From: Acidobacteriota bacterium
Lineage (GTDB): Bacteria; Acidobacteriota; Vicinamibacteria; Marinacidobacterales; Marinacidobacteraceae
Length of the DNA: 64,000 nt
Assembly: GCA_022826195.1 (NCBI GenBank)
Contig: JAJDVI010000058.1
Coordinates: 1 to 64,000, forward strand
Reading direction: 5' to 3'
Part shown: piece after piece, positions 47,236 through 57,772 of the stretch
Layout: each line of letters starts with the position of its first letter
How positions within the stretch are numbered: position 1 is the stretch's first letter
Notes under the pieces: generated by a model
What the model was told of the DNA's origin: nothing
The model's database searches: none
The model's input: the letters and a program-made list of their open reading frames with translations, nothing else
Position numbers and translations under genes: made by a program

Positions 47236-48372
47236 TCAGTACACGCCGGGGAGGATCCGGTACTTCACCCGGGCCTGGTACTCGGCCCATTTCTCGGGGC
47301 CGTACTTTTGGGCGCAGTGCGCGTCGTCGTCGCGTTGGCGGTAGGTGAACATCGAGACGATGAAGATGAAGTAGGTCCAGGCCCAGAAGTTCGTGAAGTG
47401 GCCGAAGATCAGGGCGATCGACAGCGCCAGGAATCCCTCGCCCAGGTAGTTGAAATGGCGGGCGACGCCCCAGAAGCCGCTGCACAGGATCTTGCGGTCG
47501 CCGGCCTCGATGACCTCCGGCTTGATGCCCAGGAACGTGCGGTCGGGCCAGCGCTTGAACGTGTACTTCTGCAGGTTGGCGCCGCGGGAGATTCCCCACC
47601 CGAAGAGGAACATCGCCACCGTCCCGATGAGCCAGGCGTTCGTCGCCGCCAGCGAGAACCCCGGATTCGGGACCACGGCCATGCCCCAGAGCGGGAGGAT
47701 GAACATCCACCCGTAGACGATGAGGCCGCCCCAGAAGAGCTTGAAGCCGACGTTCTCGTGGATCAGGTCGTAGGTGTAGAGCTGGACGCGCTCGAAGACG
47801 AAGTAGTCGAGCACGTAGAAGGTGAAAAAGCCCGCGTAGACGAAGACGCCCGGATTGGAGTTCTCCCCGAAGAGTTGGTGGTGGTAGACGGCCCCCGACA
47901 GGGCGTTCAGCGACAGCATCGTCCCACCGACGACGTAGAACCACATCTTCACGTCGAAGCGGTGATTGAAGAACTGGAGCTCCTGCGCCCGTCCGAACCA
48001 CCAGGCGAGGAAGCGGCTCTTGACCTTGCCTTCCGGCTGGCTGAACACCGCCAGGGTCGTGAAGATGATGGCGAGGACCGTGCCGCTGGCGACGGCATAG
48101 AGCGACGACCGGTAGAACCAGTCGCGCGGCATCCCGGTGAGCTCGAAAGCCCAGACGAGCAGCGCGAGGACGAACACCAGCAGGCCGTTCAGCCGGTACT
48201 TTCGCGGCTCCCCGGTCGCCGGATCGATGACGTAGCCGGGAACCCACCGCCCCGGCAGGATGAGCTGCGCCAGGAAGAACGCGGCGAACACCACCAGCGG
48301 GGTGAGAAGCCCCAGGATCTTCTCCGTCCCCGAGAGCTCGAACAGGTGGCCGATGCCGAGCCAGTCAATCAT
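47236..48372 (-). CDS. ERG4/ERG24-family sterol reductase
   Basis: A 378-residue polytopic membrane protein. The C-terminal signature of delta-14/delta-24(28) sterol reductases is clear: LCSGFWGVARHFNYLGEGFL near 290-309, HCAQKYGPEKWAEYQARVKY, and the ending RILPGVY. Eight to ten hydrophobic segments precede it. These enzymes reduce sterol ring or side-chain double bonds with NADPH in the membrane. Bacterial members exist but few have known substrates. No squalene epoxidase or oxidosqualene cyclase is visible in the window, so the substrate may be imported or the other genes lie elsewhere. The start MIDWLGIGH is supported by AAGGGGGA upstream. Confidence 0.85.
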   Translation of the reverse strand: MIDWLGIGHLFELSGTEKILGLLTPLVVFAAFFLAQLILPGRWVPGYVIDPATGEPRKYRLNGLLVFVLALLVWAFELTGMPRDWFYRSSLYAVASGTVLAIIFTTLAVFSQPEGKVKSRFLAWWFGRAQELQFFNHRFDVKMWFYVVGGTMLSLNALSGAVYHHQLFGENSNPGVFVYAGFFTFYVLDYFVFERVQLYTYDLIHENVGFKLFWGGLIVYGWMFILPLWGMAVVPNPGFSLAATNAWLIGTVAMFLFGWGISRGANLQKYTFKRWPDRTFLGIKPEVIEAGDRKILCSGFWGVARHFNYLGEGFLALSIALIFGHFTNFWAWTYFIFIVSMFTYRQRDDDAHCAQKYGPEKWAEYQARVKYRILPGVY

Positions 48373-48450
48373 GACCGCGTCCCCCTTCCCCAGTGACCCG
48401 GCCGCCGGGCCGGGCACGGACGCGATCAATTACACACTACGCAGGGAACA

Positions 48451-49128
48451 ATGACCCACTGGGGATACGAGGGCCCGCAGGCTCCGGAACACTGGGGTTC
48501 GCTGGACCCTGGGTTCGCCGTCTGCAGCAACGGCCGGGAGCAGTCGCCGATCGACCTAACGGGTGCCGAACGGAAAGCCCTGTCCGAGATCGGCTTCGAG
48601 TACGCGCCGAGCCCGATCTGCATCCAGAACAACGGCCACAGCATCCAGGTGGACTACCAGACCGGGAGCGGCATCGTCCTCGACGGAACGCGCTACGGAC
48701 TGGTCCAGTTCCATTTCCACCACCGGAGCGAGCACACCGTGGACGGCGCGGACTTTCCCCTGGAGCTGCACCTGGTCCACGCCGACGCCGATGGTGCGCT
48801 CGCGGTGGTCGGCGTGTTCCTCGAGGAGGGGGCGGCGAACGAGGCCATCGCTCCCGTCTGGCGTCACCTGCCGGCGGAGGCGGGACCCGCCGCGCTGGTC
48901 GCGGGGACGGTGGACGCGAATGCCTTGCTGCCCGAGCGGCGGACGACATGGCGCTATCGGGGTTCGCTCACCACGCCGCCGTGCAGCGAGGGCGTGTCCT
49001 GGTTGATGATGACCGAGCCGGTGACGGCCTCGCGGGAACAGATCGGGGCGTTGAGCACGCTCTTCCCCGTCAACAACCGGCCGGTGCAGCCGCTGAACGG
49101 GAGGCGGTTGGTGACGGACGCGGGGTGA
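48451..49128 (+). CDS. Alpha-class carbonic anhydrase
   Basis: A 225-residue enzyme interconverting CO2 and bicarbonate. Zinc ligands H88 and H90 lie in LVQFHFHHRSEHTVDG and H107 in LELHLVHADADG. SLTTPPCSEGVSW and NNRPVQPLNGR are the conserved C-terminal elements. Bacterial alpha-CAs are usually exported, but this one starts MTHWGYEGPQAPEHWGSLDP with no signal peptide, so it appears cytoplasmic. AGGGAA precedes the ATG. It is divergent from the sterol reductase gene with a 78-base gap. Confidence 0.93.
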   Translation: MTHWGYEGPQAPEHWGSLDPGFAVCSNGREQSPIDLTGAERKALSEIGFEYAPSPICIQNNGHSIQVDYQTGSGIVLDGTRYGLVQFHFHHRSEHTVDGADFPLELHLVHADADGALAVVGVFLEEGAANEAIAPVWRHLPAEAGPAALVAGTVDANALLPERRTTWRYRGSLTTPPCSEGVSWLMMTEPVTASREQIGALSTLFPVNNRPVQPLNGRRLVTDAG

Positions 49129-49139
49129 GGGGCGGCTGG

Positions 49140-49191
49140 CGTTTCGCCCGCGGCGCGGGCGGTGCCGGCCGGAGGCCGGCGCTCCGAGGCG
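49140..49191 (+). repeat. Dispersed double-hairpin repeat
   Basis: GTTTCGCCCGCGGCGCGGGC and then GCCGGCCGGAGGCCGGC plus GCTCC, starting 12 bases after the carbonic anhydrase stop. It is oriented opposite to the copy at 60757. Confidence 0.75.
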
Positions 49192-49224
49192 GGGGTGCTG
49201 TGAGGCTGACGAGCGGCGCGACCT

Positions 49225-49281
49225 GCGCGGCGCGGAGCGCCGCGGTGCCGGTCTGGAGACCGGCGTTCCAAGCCGTCGCGC
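49225..49281 (+). repeat. Dispersed double-hairpin repeat after katG
   Basis: GCGCGGCGCGGAGCGCCGC and GCCGGTCTGGAGACCGGC followed by GTTCCAAGCCG. It ends four bases from the katG stop and nearly duplicates the copy at 47140. Confidence 0.75.
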
Positions 49282-49284
49282 CGC

Positions 49285-51498
<2,214 letters not shown>

Positions 51499-51561
51499 TC
51501 AGACCGCATCGAGCGGGCTAGCCGAAAGCAGCCGATGATCTTACCAACGACAGGCCGCGAA

Positions 51562-52257
51562 TCAGCCGATCGCGACGCCGAACTGGCGGCCCACGACGTG
51601 GGTCACGGCCGCCGCGCCTCCGCCGATGGCGGCCATCCGGAGACCGCTGCGGATTGCGCCGCGTCCGGTGAACAGGCTGGTGGCGACGCCGGCGAGAAAC
51701 AGCGCCAGGACCGCCAGCGACGCCCCGGCGGCGAGCGCCGCCGTCCCCCCCGTGACCGCGAACGGGAGAAGCGGCACGGCGGCGCCGACCGCGAAGCTCA
51801 GGAAGGAGGAGATGGCGGCCGCAAAGGGTGAATCCACGTCACCGGCGCCGATCCCCGGTTCCTCGCGCGCGAACTGCCTCTCCAGCATCTCCACCTGGGA
51901 GCGCACCGACAGGTACTCCCCGGCCGCCATGGAGAGGGACCCGGCGATCAGACCGGCGGCGCCGGCCAGCAGCACGAAGCCGGAATCGTCGGTCGCCCCG
52001 CCCACGCCCAGGATCAGCGCCGTGTTGGAGACCAGGCCGTCGTTGATCCCGAAGACCGCGGCCCGAAAGGCCGTCGTCCGGCTCGTGGCGACGTGCCGCC
52101 GGCCCTCCCCCAGGATGTGCCGGCCTGCGGCAACCGTCGCCGGCGGTCCCGCCACCCCAGGCCGGGGTGCTTCCTGCACCTCGGCCTCCCGGCTCCGGCG
52201 GAGCGAGGCCGTCCCGCGGGGCGCAACCCGTTCATCGGCGTCCCGCGATCCGTTCAC
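51562..52257 (-). CDS. VIT1/CCC1-family iron/manganese transporter
   Basis: A 231-residue membrane protein from a GTG start. The signature FRAAVFGINDGLVSNTALIL then GVGGA forms TM1 (about 63-87). LLAGAAGLIAGSLSMAAGEY then LSVRSQVE is the metal-binding TM2 and its following helix. Three further TMs occupy the C-terminal half. A 50-residue N-terminal extension contains AAGRHILGEGRRHVATSRT. Family members move Fe2+ or Mn2+ into vacuoles or across membranes. It lies upstream of katG on the same strand with a 144-base gap, so a shared iron/oxidative-stress theme is plausible but not shown. Confidence 0.85.
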   Translation of the reverse strand: MNGSRDADERVAPRGTASLRRSREAEVQEAPRPGVAGPPATVAAGRHILGEGRRHVATSRTTAFRAAVFGINDGLVSNTALILGVGGATDDSGFVLLAGAAGLIAGSLSMAAGEYLSVRSQVEMLERQFAREEPGIGAGDVDSPFAAAISSFLSFAVGAAVPLLPFAVTGGTAALAAGASLAVLALFLAGVATSLFTGRGAIRSGLRMAAIGGGAAAVTHVVGRQFGVAIG

Positions 52258-52366
52258 CGACCCATTCTAGGGCGCGAGATTCCGGGGGTGGCGGCCCCGA
52301 AAGTACCCTCTCCGCTGACCCGCGGGCCCGCGCCGACCGCGCCCGGGCCGCGGATCGGAGGCGAAC

Positions 52367-53923
52367 ATGAGGCAGTACCTGATCCGGGCGTCGATCGCGG
52401 GTGCGGCGGTCTTCGGCGTCACCACCGCCGCGGCCCAGGACCCGTACCCCGTGGACCGGGCGATGGTCGCGAAGATCCGGGAGGAGGGACTCCACCGCTC
52501 CCAGTTGCCGGACACCCTGTCGTACATGACCGACGTGATCGGGGGCCGGCTCACCAACTCGGCGGCGATGGACCGGGCCCAGCGCTGGGTGCTCGAGGAG
52601 ATGGCCGAGATCGGGCTCGTGAACACGGTCCGCGAGCCCTTCATGAACTACGGGGCGAGCTGGGACAACGAGTACTTCTCGCTGCACATGCGGGAACCGG
52701 CGTACCAGACGCTGGTCGGCTATCCCATCGCGCACACGCCGGGGACGGAGGGGCTCGAGACGCTGGAGGTCGTCATCGCCGACGTGCGGACGCGCGGCGA
52801 CCTCGAGGCTCTCCGCGGGACACTCCGGGGGAAGGCGGTCCTCTCGACGCCCCCGGCGGCGGTGGACCGGACCCGGTTCGCCACCGGGAGGCCGGAACGC
52901 TCGGATGCGGAGATGGAGCAGCTCGCGGCGAACGTGCTGCCGCGGCTGGCGGCGGACCCGCTCTTCAGGAGCGAGTACGCGGACCTTCCGCCGCACCCGG
53001 ACGTCCTGAGTCCGGTGGAACGACTCGAGTTCTATGTCGAGCAGGGCGCCGCGGCGGTCCTGGAATCACGGAGCGGCTGGCCGGGGGCCGTCCGCGGGTT
53101 CGCGCGCCCCGGCGCCAAGGTGGACATGTGGGACCGCGAAGCCACGCTGTCTTCGCTGCCGATCATCGCCGTCACCCCGGGGCACTACAACCGGATGTAC
53201 CGGATCCGGCGGCGCGAAGTCCCCGTCACCGTCGAGCTGGAGGTCCGGAACCGGCACGGCGAGACGGCGAGCGAGGCCCGGAACGTCCTGGGCGAGATCC
53301 CGGGCACCGACCTCGCCCACGAGCTGGTGATGCTCGGCGCCCACTTCGACACCTGGCACGCGAGCCCCAACGCCAGCGACAACAGTTCCGGCGTGGCGGT
53401 GATGCTGGAGGCGATGCGCATCCTGAAGGCGGTCGGCGCCGCGCCGCGCCGGACCGTCCGGATCGCGCTCTGGTCGGGCGAGGAGCAGGGCATCTTCGGG
53501 TCGCGGGCCTACGTGAAGCGGCACTTCGGCGATCCGGAGACGGGGACGAAACCCGGCTACGGCGACTTCTCCGCGTACTTCAACCAGGACTACGGACCCG
53601 GCCGCTACCGGGGCGTGTGGCTCCAGGAGAACGAGCACGTGCGGCCGATCTTCGAAGCGTGGATGGCGCCCTTCCACGACTTCGGGATGACGACGCTGGC
53701 GCCCGCGAGCGTGGGCAGCACCGACCACGTGGCGTTCGACGACGCCGGGCTGCCGGGCTTCCAGTTCCTGCAGGCGCGGGTGGGCGGCACCGGCGGCCAC
53801 ACGAACCTCGACTTCTACGACACCCTGCCGATCGACGACCTCAAGAAGAACGCGGTGGTGGTGGCGGCCTTCGTCTACCACGCGGCGATGGCGGACGAGA
53901 AGCTGCCGCGGAAGGGACGGTAG
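52367..53923 (+). CDS. Secreted M28-family zinc metallopeptidase
   Basis: A 518-residue protein with signal peptide MRQYLIRASIAGAAVFGVTT, cleaved near AAAQD. A protease-associated insert occupies about 110-300. The co-catalytic zinc centre follows: H and D in LGAHFDTWHASPNASDNSSG, the EE pair in ALWSGEEQGIFGSRAY, and later D/H in SVGSTDHVAFDDAGLPGFQ and GHTNLDFYDT. This is the aminopeptidase/carboxypeptidase Q type, acting on peptides outside the cytoplasm. The stop is three bases from the convergent DUF4143 gene's stop. Confidence 0.92.
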   Translation: MRQYLIRASIAGAAVFGVTTAAAQDPYPVDRAMVAKIREEGLHRSQLPDTLSYMTDVIGGRLTNSAAMDRAQRWVLEEMAEIGLVNTVREPFMNYGASWDNEYFSLHMREPAYQTLVGYPIAHTPGTEGLETLEVVIADVRTRGDLEALRGTLRGKAVLSTPPAAVDRTRFATGRPERSDAEMEQLAANVLPRLAADPLFRSEYADLPPHPDVLSPVERLEFYVEQGAAAVLESRSGWPGAVRGFARPGAKVDMWDREATLSSLPIIAVTPGHYNRMYRIRRREVPVTVELEVRNRHGETASEARNVLGEIPGTDLAHELVMLGAHFDTWHASPNASDNSSGVAVMLEAMRILKAVGAAPRRTVRIALWSGEEQGIFGSRAYVKRHFGDPETGTKPGYGDFSAYFNQDYGPGRYRGVWLQENEHVRPIFEAWMAPFHDFGMTTLAPASVGSTDHVAFDDAGLPGFQFLQARVGGTGGHTNLDFYDTLPIDDLKKNAVVVAAFVYHAAMADEKLPRKGR

Positions 53924-53926
53924 CCC

Positions 53927-55147
53927 TCAGATCACCCGCCACCACGGCGCGGCGAGGACGCCCGGCGCGATCCACTCGATCCGGTCGCCGGCATGGAGCA
54001 GTAATCCGGGGAGCGCTTTTGCGCCGTACTCGCCGCGGAACGTGAGGAGATGCCGCGCGTCGCGCACGCGGGGTGTCGCGGTGGCCTTGACCTCGACGGG
54101 CAGCAGGCGCTCGGGGGTTTCGATCACGAAGTCCACCTCGGCGCCGGTCGTGGTTCGCCAATAGCAGAGTTCGGCGCGCCGGATGTCGGAATCGCGCCAT
54201 GCGAGGAGGTCGTTCAGGATCAGGTTCTCGAGGTGTGCGCCTTCGGGTTCGGGGCTTCCGGCGAGGTGCAGGGCAAGCCCCGTGTCGCTCCAGTAGAGCT
54301 TCGGCGCCTTGATGAGGCGCTTCGTCCGGTTGACGGCACAGGCTGGCAGCCGGACCAGCAGATAGGAGGTCTCCAGGAGGCTCAGATACCTCCGGACGGT
54401 GGATTGCGGAAGGCCGATGTCGCGACCGAGTTCGGTCTGGTTCGTGACCTGTCCGAGCCGGAGCACCGCCGCTCGCATGGTGCGGCGATAGTCGGTCAAC
54501 GAGGCAACCTCGGCGAGGTCCCGGACATCGCGTCCGATGTACGTGTTCTCGTACCCGTCGAACCAGCGGGCGCGCGCCTTTCCGCCCGCGAGTTGGAGGG
54601 CGGGGACGGGGTAGCCGCCGCGGCGGGCGAGCGCCCGCCAGTCGTCGGGTTCATCGGGCTCGGAAGCGATGACATCGAGCCACTCGCGGTCGGGACGGCG
54701 GAGCAGGTCATCCCAGATGCCGCACCGGCCGAGCCCGCGCTGCTCCCGGCGGGTCATCGGCCAGACGGTGAGGTAGCTGGCCCGGCCGGCGAGCGATTCC
54801 GAAACGCGGCGCATCATGAGCAGGTTCGCCGAGCCGGTGAGCAGGAAGCGGCCCGGGGTCCGATCGCGGTCCACCGCCAGCTTGACGTCGGTGAGCAGCC
54901 GCGGCTCTCGCTGCACCTCGTCGAGCGTCAGAGGTGCAGCATCGAGCAGGGCGCGCGGATTCTCCCGGGCGGCAATGGCGATGGCGGCTTCATCGAGGGT
55001 CGCGTAGTTCCGGGGGCCCGGGAGCAGATGGCGGCAGAGAGTGGTCTTGCCCGCCTGCCGCGGCCCGGTCACGACCACCGCCGGCATCACCCGAAGGCTC
55101 TCCTGAAGTTCGGCGGCGGCCAGGCGCGACAGGAGCGGATCAGGCAA
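53927..55147 (-). CDS. AAA ATPase with DUF4143 domain (copy 3)
   Basis: A 406-residue AAA_14-DUF4143 protein. Walker A is TGPRQAGKTTL (27-37) and Walker B is PLTLDEVQREPRL. The sensor strand RFLLTGSANLLMMRRVSESL follows, and the DUF4143 part contains TNQTELGRDIGLPQSTVRRY. The restriction-fold core is TGAEVDFVIETPERLLPVEV then K. The start is TTG, since no ATG or GTG lies between it and the upstream in-frame stop, and no ribosome site is visible. In the next frame an ATG at 55181 opens 13 codons that end across the TTG, so a one-base indel could have removed the original start. The promoter carries an inverted repeat. Confidence 0.87.
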   Translation of the reverse strand: MPDPLLSRLAAAELQESLRVMPAVVVTGPRQAGKTTLCRHLLPGPRNYATLDEAAIAIAARENPRALLDAAPLTLDEVQREPRLLTDVKLAVDRDRTPGRFLLTGSANLLMMRRVSESLAGRASYLTVWPMTRREQRGLGRCGIWDDLLRRPDREWLDVIASEPDEPDDWRALARRGGYPVPALQLAGGKARARWFDGYENTYIGRDVRDLAEVASLTDYRRTMRAAVLRLGQVTNQTELGRDIGLPQSTVRRYLSLLETSYLLVRLPACAVNRTKRLIKAPKLYWSDTGLALHLAGSPEPEGAHLENLILNDLLAWRDSDIRRAELCYWRTTTGAEVDFVIETPERLLPVEVKATATPRVRDARHLLTFRGEYGAKALPGLLLHAGDRIEWIAPGVLAAPWWRVI

Positions 55148-55184
55148 GACGGTTGGAGTTCGTCACGAAGAGATGTGTCATTTG

Positions 55185-55213
55185 ATTCTATCGTGACTGA
55201 TAATCATTCACAA
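55185..55213 (-). promoter_or_regulatory. Promoter with nested inverted repeat for DUF4143 copy 3
   Basis: On the minus strand, TTGTGA (55208-55213) and TAGAAT (55185-55190) are separated by 17 bases. The palindrome GTGACTGATAATCATTCAC (55193-55211, 8 of 9 arm pairs) fills the -35 and spacer. The sequence differs from the palindromes of the other two copies but occupies a similar place. Confidence 0.7.
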
Positions 55214-55281
55214 TGGCATCATATTCAACCTCTTGCGAACCGTCGGCCCCCGCGGCGACGGAGGTCGCGCCCGCTGGCCGG

Positions 55282-56556
55282 TCAGGCCGATTCGCGCCGG
55301 TAGGCGTCGGCGAGGAGTTCGACCGGGTGGGCGACTTCCGCGGTCAGGCCGGCGCGGCGGGCGCCCTCGGCGAGCTGCAGTTGGCAGCCGATGTTCCCGG
55401 TGGCGATGAGGTCGGGGTTCGCGGGAGCGATGTTCGCCATCTTCCGGTCGAGGACCGCCATCGAGGTGTCGTGCCGGGTCACGTTGTAGATCCCGGCGGA
55501 GCCGCAGCAGCGCTCGGGATCGCGGACGGTGACGAGTTCCACGCCCGGCAGACTCCGAAGGATTCGTAGCGGCTCCTCGCGCACCTGCTGGGCGTGGAAG
55601 AGGTGGCAGGGCGCGTCGTAGACGACCCGCAGCGGCGTCTCCCGGGGGCCCGCGGCGGGCGGCCGGCAGCCGCTTTCCGAAAGGAAGGCCGAGACATCCG
55701 TCACCCGCCGGGAGAAGGCGCCCGCCGGGGGGTCGGCATCCAGCAGCTCGCCGTATTCCGACAGCGCGGCGCCGCAGCCGGCGGCGGTGGTCACCACCGG
55801 TAGATCGTCCGGAAACGCCACCAGGTTCCGGCGCGCCAGCCCCCGCGCCAGGTCCGGCAGCCCGGCGTGGAGGTGGAGGGCGCCACAGCATCCCTGGCGC
55901 TCGGGAATCACCACTTCCCAGCCGTTCGCGGCAAGCGCCTCGATCGCCGCCCGGGTCGTTTCCGGCCGGAGATGCGGCGCGACGCAGCCGAGGAAGAGCG
56001 CCACCGTCCCGCGCGCCTTCCCGCCCGGGGAGATCCGCGCCGGGAATCGCTCGCGCGCCGGGACATCGGGGAGCAGCCGTTCCCGCGCCGCGAGCTTCGG
56101 GGCCAGGCGGGCCAGCACCGGTTGCACGAGCCGGCGAAGGCCGATGCGCCCCGTGAAGCGGAGCAGCCACATCGCCGCTCCCAGGACCGCGGGCCGGGCC
56201 ACCACCACCCCGAGCGCGAGCCGCTTCAGCACCCGCACCCGGCGCGGCTCGACCGCCTCCTCGTCGAGCAGCCCCCGGACGCCCTCGACGATGGCGCCGA
56301 CTTCCACTCCCGCCGGACAGACGGTCTCGCAGCCCCGGCAGGCAAGGCACTCGTAGAGGTCCTCGGCCAGGCCGTCGCTGGCGGGCAGCCGGCCCTCCAG
56401 CAGGGCGCGGGCGTTGAAGACCTGGCCGCGCGGGGCGAGCGACTCCCGGGGCGCGTTCTCGTAGGCGGGACACGCCGGGAGGCAGAGACCGCAATGGACG
56501 CAGGCGAGAGTCTTCTCGTAGATCCGGAGGGCCTCACCGGCGGTCGGCTGGGTCAC
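55282..56556 (-). CDS. glcF: Glycolate oxidase iron-sulfur subunit
   Basis: A 424-residue protein. Two [4Fe-4S] motifs are visible: CVHCGLCLPACP (19-30) and CLACRGCETVCP (70-81). Two CCG-type heterodisulfide-reductase domains follow, with QGCCGALHLHAGLPDLA and ERCCGSAGIYNVTRH. It transfers electrons from the GlcD/GlcE flavoproteins to the quinone pool at the inner membrane. The GTG start is 37 bases after the glcE stop with a weak ribosome site. It is the last gene of glcD-glcE-glcF. LutA-type or lactate roles are possible alternatives. Confidence 0.9.
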   Translation of the reverse strand: MTQPTAGEALRIYEKTLACVHCGLCLPACPAYENAPRESLAPRGQVFNARALLEGRLPASDGLAEDLYECLACRGCETVCPAGVEVGAIVEGVRGLLDEEAVEPRRVRVLKRLALGVVVARPAVLGAAMWLLRFTGRIGLRRLVQPVLARLAPKLAARERLLPDVPARERFPARISPGGKARGTVALFLGCVAPHLRPETTRAAIEALAANGWEVVIPERQGCCGALHLHAGLPDLARGLARRNLVAFPDDLPVVTTAAGCGAALSEYGELLDADPPAGAFSRRVTDVSAFLSESGCRPPAAGPRETPLRVVYDAPCHLFHAQQVREEPLRILRSLPGVELVTVRDPERCCGSAGIYNVTRHDTSMAVLDRKMANIAPANPDLIATGNIGCQLQLAEGARRAGLTAEVAHPVELLADAYRRESA

Positions 56557-56593
56557 CGGATCAATGTACGCGAGGACGCGGAACGGGCGCCCA

Positions 56594-57772
56594 TCAGAAC
56601 GGCATCCGTCCCGGAGCCAGAATCCCCGTGGGGTCCAGCGCATCCTTGATCCGGCGCGAGAGCGCGCGGACCTGCGCGGACGGCGGGGGATGGAGGACGT
56701 CGTTGTCGCGCTTCCAGCCGTCGGGCGCCGTCTCGACGACGGCGCTGACGTCCGGCTCCTCCCGAAGCGCACCGAGCGCCGCCTCGAAGTCCGTCCCCGG
56801 GATGCTCGCGATAGCGCGGCGCTGATCGGGGAACGCGAACGGAGGGCCGAAGGCGGCGAGTCTCCAGGCCGTGCGCAGCAGGGCCTGCGGCGGGCCATGG
56901 ACGGCGACGCCGAGCGTCCCCTGCCGCTCGGGCGCCACCGCGGGGAAGTCTCGAACCCCCGCCCAGAACGTTTCCTCTGCGGGACCCTCGAGGACCTCCG
57001 TGGCCCCTCCCGCGGCCTCCGCCACGCACGCGGGCGACATGGCCGCCTCCTCGCGCAGCCCCTCGAAGCGGATGGCGAGGCGGAACCCTCCGTCTTCCGG
57101 GAGCCCGCGGAGTCCGGTTCCCGGAGGCACGACCGCAACCGCCGCGGGACCCGGCGCCGCGGCCGCGGCCGCCAGCACCCTGTCGGCGGACTGATCCACG
57201 GAGTCGGCGACCGGGAGGCTCGCGACGACCGTGCGCGAGGCCTCGGGCCGCGCGCGGAGGCGGAGCGTGACCCGGGTGATCGCCCCCAGGGTCCCCAGCG
57301 AGCCCGTGAAGAGCTTCGTCAACTCGTAACCCGTCACGTTCTTCACGACGCGTCCGCCCGATCGGATGCGCGTCCCGCCGGCCAGCACTGCCGAGAGGCC
57401 AAGCAGCAGGTCCCTCGGCCGCGAGCCGGGGACCACCCGGACCCCCGGATCGCCCGCCGCGATCACGCCGCCGAGGGTCGCCCGGTCCGGGAGCGGCGGA
57501 TCGAGGGCGAGCAGTTGCCGGTGGGGCAAGAGCTCGCGGTTCAGCGCGCCGACGGTCGTGCCGGCCCAGGCCTCGACGGTCAGGTCGCTGACGTGGTGCT
57601 CGATCACCCCCGACAGCCCGCGGAGGTCCACGATCCGATCGGTCCGCGCCGGGGCTCCCAGTCCCCGGCGGGTGCCGCCGCCCCGGAGGACGACCGCCTC
57701 GCCCGCCGCCGACGCCGCCGCGAGCGCCCGGGCCACCTCCTCTTCGCTCGCGGGGGCCGAGGTCCCGGCCAT
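56594..57772 (-). CDS. glcE: Glycolate oxidase FAD-binding subunit
   Basis: A 392-residue FAD-binding (PCMH/VAO-type) subunit. The FAD-binding segments are AVVLRGGGTRRGLGAPARTD near the N-terminus, DPPLPDRATLGGVIAAGDPG, and GGRVVKNVTGYELTKLFTGS then LGTLGAITRVTLRLR. It ends LDPTGILAPGRMPF, as GlcE does. It is shorter than GlcD and lacks its full C-terminal cap. The ATG shares a base with the glcD TGA (TGATG). With GlcD and GlcF it oxidises glycolate to glyoxylate. Confidence 0.9.
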   Translation of the reverse strand: MAGTSAPASEEEVARALAAASAAGEAVVLRGGGTRRGLGAPARTDRIVDLRGLSGVIEHHVSDLTVEAWAGTTVGALNRELLPHRQLLALDPPLPDRATLGGVIAAGDPGVRVVPGSRPRDLLLGLSAVLAGGTRIRSGGRVVKNVTGYELTKLFTGSLGTLGAITRVTLRLRARPEASRTVVASLPVADSVDQSADRVLAAAAAAPGPAAVAVVPPGTGLRGLPEDGGFRLAIRFEGLREEAAMSPACVAEAAGGATEVLEGPAEETFWAGVRDFPAVAPERQGTLGVAVHGPPQALLRTAWRLAAFGPPFAFPDQRRAIASIPGTDFEAALGALREEPDVSAVVETAPDGWKRDNDVLHPPPSAQVRALSRRIKDALDPTGILAPGRMPF

